Below are positions 57,863 through 64,000 of a DNA stretch of 64,000 bases, one piece after another. Position 1 is the stretch's first letter. Each line of letters begins with the position of its first letter. Under the pieces are notes generated by a model. That model ran no database searches. It was not told where the DNA came from and saw only the letters and a program-made list of their open reading frames with translations. This DNA comes from Neopestalotiopsis rosae (Eukaryota > Ascomycota > Sordariomycetes > Amphisphaeriales > Sporocadaceae): contig JALGAS010000002.1 in the NCBI GenBank assembly GCA_023078685.1, positions 930,001 to 994,000 on the forward strand, given 5' to 3'. The position numbers were made by a program, and so were the translations under genes.

Positions 57863-58669
57863 CTACATTTCGGTCAAATGCGAACACAGCTCATTTGCTT
57901 CGACCGGTACCTGATCCTGGGTGGCCATCTCCTCGCAGATCAGCCTTCTCAACTCGTTATCCACCGAGAAGCCATCGAGATCAATCCGGAAAATACGATG
58001 TACCAGTGCCAAGTACTCACCTATCCACTCATCGGTCCTTGCAACCATGTTCTGCCCCATCTCAGTACGTATCGCCTGCGCCTCATCCAGCGGAAAATCC
58101 TCCCAATCAACCTGGAAGACACGATGTATGAGATCTAGATATTGGCCTGTCCACTCGTCAGTCATTGTGGGTTCAACCACTATCTGCGCGACGTCATCAG
58201 GAGTTGAGCTTGTCGTGACAAGAGCCTCTTGAGTATCAAGACTCGGGCAAGGTCGCGGCAGCAGCGTTTCCAAAATCGGAACCCTCTCTCCATCGACGGT
58301 GATGCGGTAGCGGACGTGTGGAGGGTCATCATCATCCATGCTCTTGGGGTACTGCGCCCACTGCTTCATCATGACGGCCTGAATCAATACTACCTTTTGC
58401 CCAAGATCCAGCACGTCGCGCTGAAGAGGCGAAGCCTCGGTTTCGAGGAGGGATAATTCCTGGCCCAGGAGGATGGCTTGTTGCCGTAAGTAGACGAGAC
58501 CAACCAGGATGGCTTGCGGCCACCAAATCACAACCCACAGCATGCGAATCCCGCCCAGGCCCAGAATGAACCAAAGAAGCGGACAGACATACCCGACTAC
58601 GTCGTCCATTATAGGAGATCTTGGCCAGGTGGCCGGCCTATGTAGCGGCGAGAGTCGTTGGATTTTCAT
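57863..58669 (-). CDS. Unrecognised membrane-anchored protein with internal duplication
   Basis: Single open frame of 268 residues from ATG 58669 (248 if the second Met at 58609 is used). Residues ~25-62 form one or two hydrophobic segments ('YVCPLLWFILGLGGIRMLW', 'VVIWWPQAILVGLVYL'), followed by a helical stretch and a soluble C-terminal half. That half carries two copies of a ~35-residue unit: 'TDEWTGQYLDLIHRVFQVDW' and 'TDEWIGEYLALVHRIFRIDL', each followed by a similar tail. The repeat argues that the frame is a real gene. No family is recognised. It meets psf2 tail-to-tail with only ~80 bases between stops. Confidence 0.6.
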   Translation of the reverse strand: MKIQRLSPLHRPATWPRSPIMDDVVGYVCPLLWFILGLGGIRMLWVVIWWPQAILVGLVYLRQQAILLGQELSLLETEASPLQRDVLDLGQKVVLIQAVMMKQWAQYPKSMDDDDPPHVRYRITVDGERVPILETLLPRPCPSLDTQEALVTTSSTPDDVAQIVVEPTMTDEWTGQYLDLIHRVFQVDWEDFPLDEAQAIRTEMGQNMVARTDEWIGEYLALVHRIFRIDLDGFSVDNELRRLICEEMATQDQVPVEANELCSHLTEM

Positions 58670-59274
58670 TTTCCGTGGAATCTATATGTATGTATGGATC
58701 GGTCCAAAATTCGCATGTAGAGGATCAGAAAGGTTCCCGTCCGATCGTAAATAGATGTCGTGTGTTGGTCAATGATACGAGGGAAAAAAAAGTCGAGCTC
58801 GCATGTCTCTAATATAGGCGCACAATACTTGGTGAAATCTTTTAAGGACATTGGCATGTAATTTTTCCAGTCTATCAAAAGCCATTGTCCAATGCAAAGA
58901 AAACAATGAGGGTACGTACACAAAGACATTATAGCCCCTGAATAGCAAGAAGTCTTCTCGTCCATGCTTATTGTCATATCTGGAATAAAGCCTTTTCCCA
59001 GCCATCACTCTGTTAAATACGATTGCGACAATGAATTTGGCAAAGGTGCTAGTTTGCCCCTATCTAGATTGCTATCTACCTATCTATCGCAGGTTCTGAA
59101 GTCCAATCACCTGTGGGAATATGTGATCGATAGTATGTTTTCCCTAACGCCGTGAAGTAAGTCAAGCCACCAAAACTACCTGCTCAATGTCTAGGTACGC
59201 CGTTCCGTGGAGCCCGATCCTTAAAAATGCTGGAATATAAGCCAAAGTAGAACACACATATTACATGCCCTCCT
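58670..59274. other. Intergenic
   Basis: A/T-rich spacer between the unknown gene (promoter side) and the 3' end of the helicase gene. No gene supported. Confidence 0.5.
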
Positions 59275-62116
59275 CTAAGCAGCCTTGATCTGCGTAATAC
59301 CATCTGCAGCGGTGTCGACAACCTGGAAGCCATCGGCATTACCGGCTCCAGTGGCGGCACGAGCATAAGCGTCGTCGCTCCTGTCCAGGAGGACATCCAT
59401 ATCCTCATCGCTAAAGATGCGATCACCGCCAGAGTGCTGATAGACCTCGCCGTCCTTGAGCAGCAAGGCCTTGAGGGTCTCCTTGTCCAGCTCCTCTTCG
59501 TTGTTGGGGTCGAGCTTCTGGCCCATGCTCTTGAAACCGCCCTTTTTGATGACCAGCTTCTCCAGACGCCGCTTGGCGTCGGCGCTCATAAGCAGCTCCT
59601 CCTCGACGGTGCCCTTGGTGGCCAGCCGGTAGATGACGACTGGACGGGTCTGGCCAATGCGGTGGCATCGATCCTGGGCTTGGAGATCCTGCTGAGGATT
59701 CCAGTCACTGTCGAAGAGAATGACGGTATCGGCTGCAGCCAGATTGATACCTTGACCTCCGGCTCTAGTCGACAGTAGAAAGACCTTATAGTCTGGGTCT
59801 TCGTTGAAGTTCTGGATTTGCTCACGACGATCGGCCTGTGCTACACTGCCGTCGATACGGCACACGTTCCACTTTCGTAGATCGGCACAGTAGTCGTGCA
59901 GGATATCGAGCTGCGTCTTGAACTGCGAGAAGATCAAGACCTTATGGCCGCGCCTGAACAGTTCAGGCAACAATCGATCTAGGAGAAGCATCTTGCCGGA
60001 AGAGGTGACAATGCTCTCATCAATGGCCAAGTCCCCATCGTAATTCCAGGGATTGTAAAAGTTGTGAGGACTGTTACACACGAGCCGCAGCTGCATGAGC
60101 GGATTACCAAGGCGCTTCTCCTTGATTTGCATTTCTATGATAGTCAGCAAATATGCGCAACACGAATCAGTCGTCAATCACTTACTGGCAAGATCAAGCG
60201 TGGCGGCACGGACAGCTTCCTCCTCGTCTTGAGGAAACTCATCGCTGTCGTCCTGGTTTTGCGCAGCCTCCATTTCTGCGATCAACTTGGCCTCAAACTC
60301 ATCGTCGTCCAATTTGTCTTCATCCAAGTCCTCAGAAACGTTGTAGGTAGCAACACCTCGCTTCGGCCGGCCACGACCGCGGCGGGCGTTTGCGGGCGTC
60401 GACTGCCTACTTGACTTGGTGCTCTTGGGCTCTGGAGATTCCGCCTTTACCTCGGCCTTCCTTTTACTGCCGGCCACAGATCCATTTGCCTTCCCATTTG
60501 CTTTACCATTTGTCTTGCCATTCATCATGGCTTCGAATGCATTCTTTTTCGGCCGGCCGCGGCCCTTCTTGGCGACTGGTGAAGAGGCTTCGGTGGGTTC
60601 TGGGGAAGGAGCCTCAGATGCAATAACACTGCTGGCGAGAGATGCCTGACGACTGGATCTTCTCGAGTTGACTGCAGTATTGGTAGCACCTGTCAACCGC
60701 TCGACGACCTTGTTCTCTAGATAAGATCGCGTATCGGTGCCCTTGTCATTGACCACATTATAGAGATCTGTTTGCTCCTTTGTCATTGGCGCATACAGGA
60801 CATACTCGCGCTTCTTGGGGAGGTAATTGGCGACATCGGCTTTGATGCGACGCAGCAGAAGTGGCTGGAGGACCTTGTGGATCTTCTTAACCAGGGCCTG
60901 GTTTTCCTGGTTGCCAATGAATTGTTGCGTGCCCTGCTCGTCGGCAAGATCAGCAAAATCAAACCAGATCTCAAATGCTTCCCAGTTGAGAAATGTCTCG
61001 GGCATGAGGAAATGCAGTAAAGACCACAGCTCCTTGAGATTGTTCTGAAGAGGCGTGCCAGTGATGAGGAAGCGGGATGCCGACTTGAACTGCTGGAGTT
61101 CTCTGAAAAGCTTTGCGTCCGCATTCTTGAGTCTGTGTCCCTCATCCTATAGATAAGTCAGCATTGATCAAAGGCTAGCTCTGAAGGACATATCTCAGTG
61201 CTTACCACAATGATACAGGCCCAATCAATCTTGGACAGAGTTGCATGGTCTCTCAGAATCATCTCATAACTCGTACAGACAACTGGAAAGCCTGCCAAGG
61301 CACTTCCAGTGGCACCCGTCCTTTTATAGTGCTTGTTGATCTTGCTCTTGTAGATTGCCTGGCGCTCTTCGGGCTTGCCGTGGTATAGTGCAAACGGGAT
61401 GGACGGAGTCCACTTTCCGAACTCGTCCTGCCAGTTGGACAGAGTGCTGAGCGGAGCAATGATCAAATGAGGACCGTAGTATTTTTCCTGCTCTCGGAGC
61501 AATGCCACTAATGAAATGGTTTGTATCGTCTTGCCTGTCGGTTGTTAATTACTGTGTTGTTTCTGAGACAAGCGTAGCAGAGGAACCCACCAAGACCCAT
61601 TTCATCAGCCAAGATGCCGCTCATACCCTGCAGCATGATTTCAAACATCCAAGTCAATCCCTCGAGCTGATAGTCGCGCATGACTCCACCAGTCATGATC
61701 TTGGGTTGCTTCTTAAGCTCGACGCCTGCATCAGCAAGGGTTTGATTATCGAAATCTCGACCAACACGACCCAATGCCTTCGTCTTTTGTGTGAGAATGT
61801 CACTGAATACGGAACTCTTGCGCAGCAGCTCATCGAGCTCCTTGGCCTTTTGAGCACGCTCACTGTGGCTCAGTTCTTCCTTCTTGCGACGGCTACGAGC
61901 TAGCGCCGCGAGACGCTTTGCCTCATTTCTAGTGTTTTCTGCTCGAGCCTTCTTTTCCTCAGTGAGCATGTGCTCAGTCGCAAAATTCGAAGTGCTCCCC
62001 ATCTTGGCGCGGTCAGAATCCCCAGCCGCTGAGGGAGAGGTGGCTGCGCTGGTGGAGGGACGCGAGAGAGGATGCGAGAGCGACGAGTCCAGATCCGATG
62101 ACGAATCTGAACCCAT
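59275..62116 (-). CDS. SNF2-family ATPase, Lsh/HELLS type
   Basis: Chromatin-remodelling ATPase of the Lsh/HELLS/DDM1 subfamily (Neurospora MUS-30, yeast IRC5), linked to DNA-damage tolerance and, outside fungi, DNA methylation. Exons 62116-61591, 61534-61206, 61146-60186 and 60134-59275 give 891 residues. Helicase motifs: I 'ADEMGLGKTIQT', II 'VDEGHRLKN' (DEGH rather than DEAH, as in Lsh), III '[10 protein letters not shown]', IV '[13 protein letters not shown]', V '[15 protein letters not shown]', VI 'DRCHRIGQT'. Between the two lobes is a long basic, Ser/Pro-rich insertion with two AT-hook-like cores ('[10 protein letters not shown]', '[11 protein letters not shown]'). An N-terminal charged coiled-coil-like segment ('[19 protein letters not shown]') is also present. 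ISWI and CHD are excluded by the lack of SLIDE/chromo domains. Confidence 0.94.
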
Positions 62117-62764
62117 TGTATGATTAGGGAAGTGGAAAGCTCAGATGAAAGGAATTACAAGAATAAATAACATGAAAAACGTGTCAATGGCACGGCGATT
62201 GGCAACAGAGATTTTGGCCTAGCAACAGATGACAAAAATTTATGCGCTCTGTATTTTGGGGAGCTGAGCAACGGGTATAACAGGCACCCTCAGGTAGCCA
62301 GAAATGATGATTTCACCGATCTGATGCCCATGTCCTAGCGCGTCAAGTTCAAATCGGCGGGACGCGAAATGGCAGCGATGTCACGCGTTAAGTGGCATGG
62401 AGTTACATTGAGACTTGTCCGCTTGCAGACAGGAACCTGTCCGAATTCAGTGGTTGACAACCCCACATGTGCACTAAAATCCACCCACGGGCCACTACTG
62501 CCTAGGTATGTCTGGTACCCCAAAAAGCACTACCTAGGTACCCAGGCACCCGTCCACCGCCAGGGCCGCGCCAAACAGTGGCCGGACTTTCTATCGGACC
62601 TGCTGAAACCACTCCCGCTGCGCCTCGTCATTGCCACTCGTGCTGACACCACCATCGCCCCTGATCTTTATCAGCACACTATATTAACAGGCAACCCTCA
62701 CTTCTACAACATCATCGCAATTACAGCAGTTTCGCAGCAGTCCTCTGAGTGACCCCATCTCAAG
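62117..62764. promoter_or_regulatory. Divergent promoter between helicase gene and toa2
   Basis: A spacer of about 650 bases between two start codons. It contains CCTAGGTA/ACCTAGGTACC palindromic motifs near 62500-62540 of a kind often seen between genes in these fungi. No gene supported. Confidence 0.5.
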
Positions 62765-63294
62765 ATGGCTTCCGCTCCTCAGAACTTCTACGAGCTGTAC
62801 CGCCGAAGCAGGTACGGCGTCGTCCCCATGCGTGCCCTCGTATTTGATCTGCAGTGACTAACTCTCTGCGCTTGCAACGCACCAAACAGTGTCGGCGTCG
62901 CTCTCACAGACACTCTGGATGACTTGATCCAAGATCACCGCATCGACCCTCAGCTGGCGATGAAGATCCTTGCCAACTTCGACCGAGCCATCACCGAAGT
63001 TCTGCAGGAGAAGGTCCGGTCGCGTTTGACATTCAAGGTAAATATACCTTCATACTGCAGGCAGCAGCTGTTCTTGCCTGTCTCCAGACCGCTTCTTCTC
63101 CATGGAGTCCTGGCTCAAACGCTCGCTGACACATATTCTGCGCGCAGGGCAGTCTCGACACATATAGATTCTGTGACGAAGTCTGGACATTTCAGCTCAA
63201 GAACGTAACCTTCAAGATGGACAATGGACAGAACAATGTCCAAGCCGACAAGGTCAAGATTGTGTCTTGCACCGCCAAGCCCACAGGCACCTAG
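62765..63294 (+). CDS. toa2: Transcription initiation factor IIA small (gamma) subunit
   Basis: Small subunit of TFIIA, which binds TBP-TATA and stabilises the RNA polymerase II pre-initiation complex. Exons 62765-62811, 62890-63037 and 63145-63294 give 114 residues, the standard TOA2 length. The joined sequence shows '[19 protein letters not shown]' and '[19 protein letters not shown]' (the four-helix bundle part), '[19 protein letters not shown]' and, after the last intron, '[19 protein letters not shown]' with the beta-barrel part 'VTFKMDNGQ' and 'VKIVSCTAK'. These are diagnostic of the gamma subunit. The split codons at both junctions keep the frame. Confidence 0.96.
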
Positions 63295-64000
63295 GAGGAA
63301 ATCTGCTGGAAGCAACATACCAGAGAGCCCAGACGGCCCAGACGGCCCAGAAAGCGGTAATCGACAGCAAATAGACTACGAGCTCGTGAGGCGAGAGGGC
63401 TGTCATAAGAAGCAGGGATGACGGTAAACAGCGCCGTGCACAGGTCAAATTGCTGGAGGGTGTCAAGAAAAGGCACTCCTTGAGAGTGCAGAATGCATTT
63501 AATGGCGTTCAGGTTTATGGGAATGGATAATGAAATGGCCACGGATACCTCAAGCCACAGATTGCCAGCAGTAAGAGCATCTGTGAAGTAGATTACGTTT
63601 TTGCTTTTATTTCTGTCATTAGCAGACGGTACACCGAAATACAATTTCTATTGTTGATGTTGCCATATTACACGGTTGCTATTTCTTTGTGACCCCAAAT
63701 TCACAAAAAGGATTGCTGAGGTCTATTTGAACAATCAGAATATTCAAAGTGATCATTCGTTTCTGCCACGGGCTTCGTCCGTTCGTTTGCCAAAGAAGGA
63801 TCAAGTACGCTGGTGGGCAATTTGTATCGTATATGGCTTGATAGTATCCACCAAACTATACTACAATGAAGGGAAACATCATGTGAAGCAAGCACGGAGG
63901 AAACATGTTAATACTTCCTACATGGTTGGTCATATATGAAAGAGATAACACACTAGGTCAGCCAATGGGGTGGGGGTTACGCAAGAACAGCACAACGTCA
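63295..64000. other. Intergenic, toa2 3' flank
   Basis: 3' UTR and A/T-rich spacer to the window end. No gene supported. Confidence 0.5.

Noticed and set aside
57252..57887. Arg-rich 211-codon frame antisense to psf2
   Set aside because: Composition artefact of G/C-rich coding DNA.
1..64000. CRISPR array, rRNA, intact transposon or viral insertion
   Set aside because: No regularly spaced direct repeats, no long terminal repeats and no transposase, polymerase or integrase motifs were seen; the window is fungal nuclear DNA.

Overview
The window is nuclear DNA of a filamentous ascomycete (Pezizomycotina). Most genes carry short introns of about 50-110 nt with GTRNGT-like donors, CTRAC branch sites and YAG acceptors, and there are no operons. 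The gene set (Lsh/HELLS helicase, Hsp88, cullin-1, a NACHT-WD40 STAND protein, a GH6 cellulase, Gal4-type zinc cluster regulator) and C/T-rich leaders suggest a Sordariomycete, perhaps Hypocreales; the species cannot be fixed from sequence alone. Introns were placed by eye from splice signals and reading-frame continuity, so exon edges are predictions.

Layout. 0-23 kb holds housekeeping genes widely spaced: the 3' end of flavocytochrome b2 (L-lactate dehydrogenase), cullin-1 with a cluster of 5' introns, an unrecognised frame interrupted by two amber codons, the first enzyme of N-glycan assembly (ALG7), the PHD-SET protein SET3, a 6.5 kb gene-poor stretch with possible remnants of broken genes, and the arginine-pathway enzyme N-acetylglutamate synthase. 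23-35 kb holds the Hsp110-type chaperone Hsp88, a small unknown gene, a NACHT-WD40 STAND (NLR-like) gene, a small putative mitochondrial protein and the nucleoporin SEH1. 34.6-40.3 kb holds a GH6 cellulase without a cellulose-binding module and an unrecognised multi-pass membrane protein.

40.5-55.9 kb is the most notable part: eight consecutive genes that look like one sugar/polyol catabolic cluster. They are a sorbose-reductase-type SDR, a xylitol/sorbitol-dehydrogenase-type MDR, a small P-loop kinase of the uridine-kinase/phosphoribulokinase superfamily (FrcK/YggC-like), an arabinitol-dehydrogenase-type SDR, an MFS sugar transporter, a Zn2Cys6 regulator, a second MFS sugar transporter and a yeast-type xylose reductase. 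Together they could import a sugar or sugar alcohol, interconvert aldose, polyol and ketose, and phosphorylate the product, under a local regulator and carbon catabolite repression. The substrate is unknown.

56.9-63.3 kb returns to housekeeping genes: GINS subunit PSF2, an unknown membrane-anchored protein with an internal duplication, the Lsh/HELLS-type SNF2 ATPase and the TFIIA small subunit TOA2. No rRNA, tRNA, CRISPR array or intact transposon was recognised.
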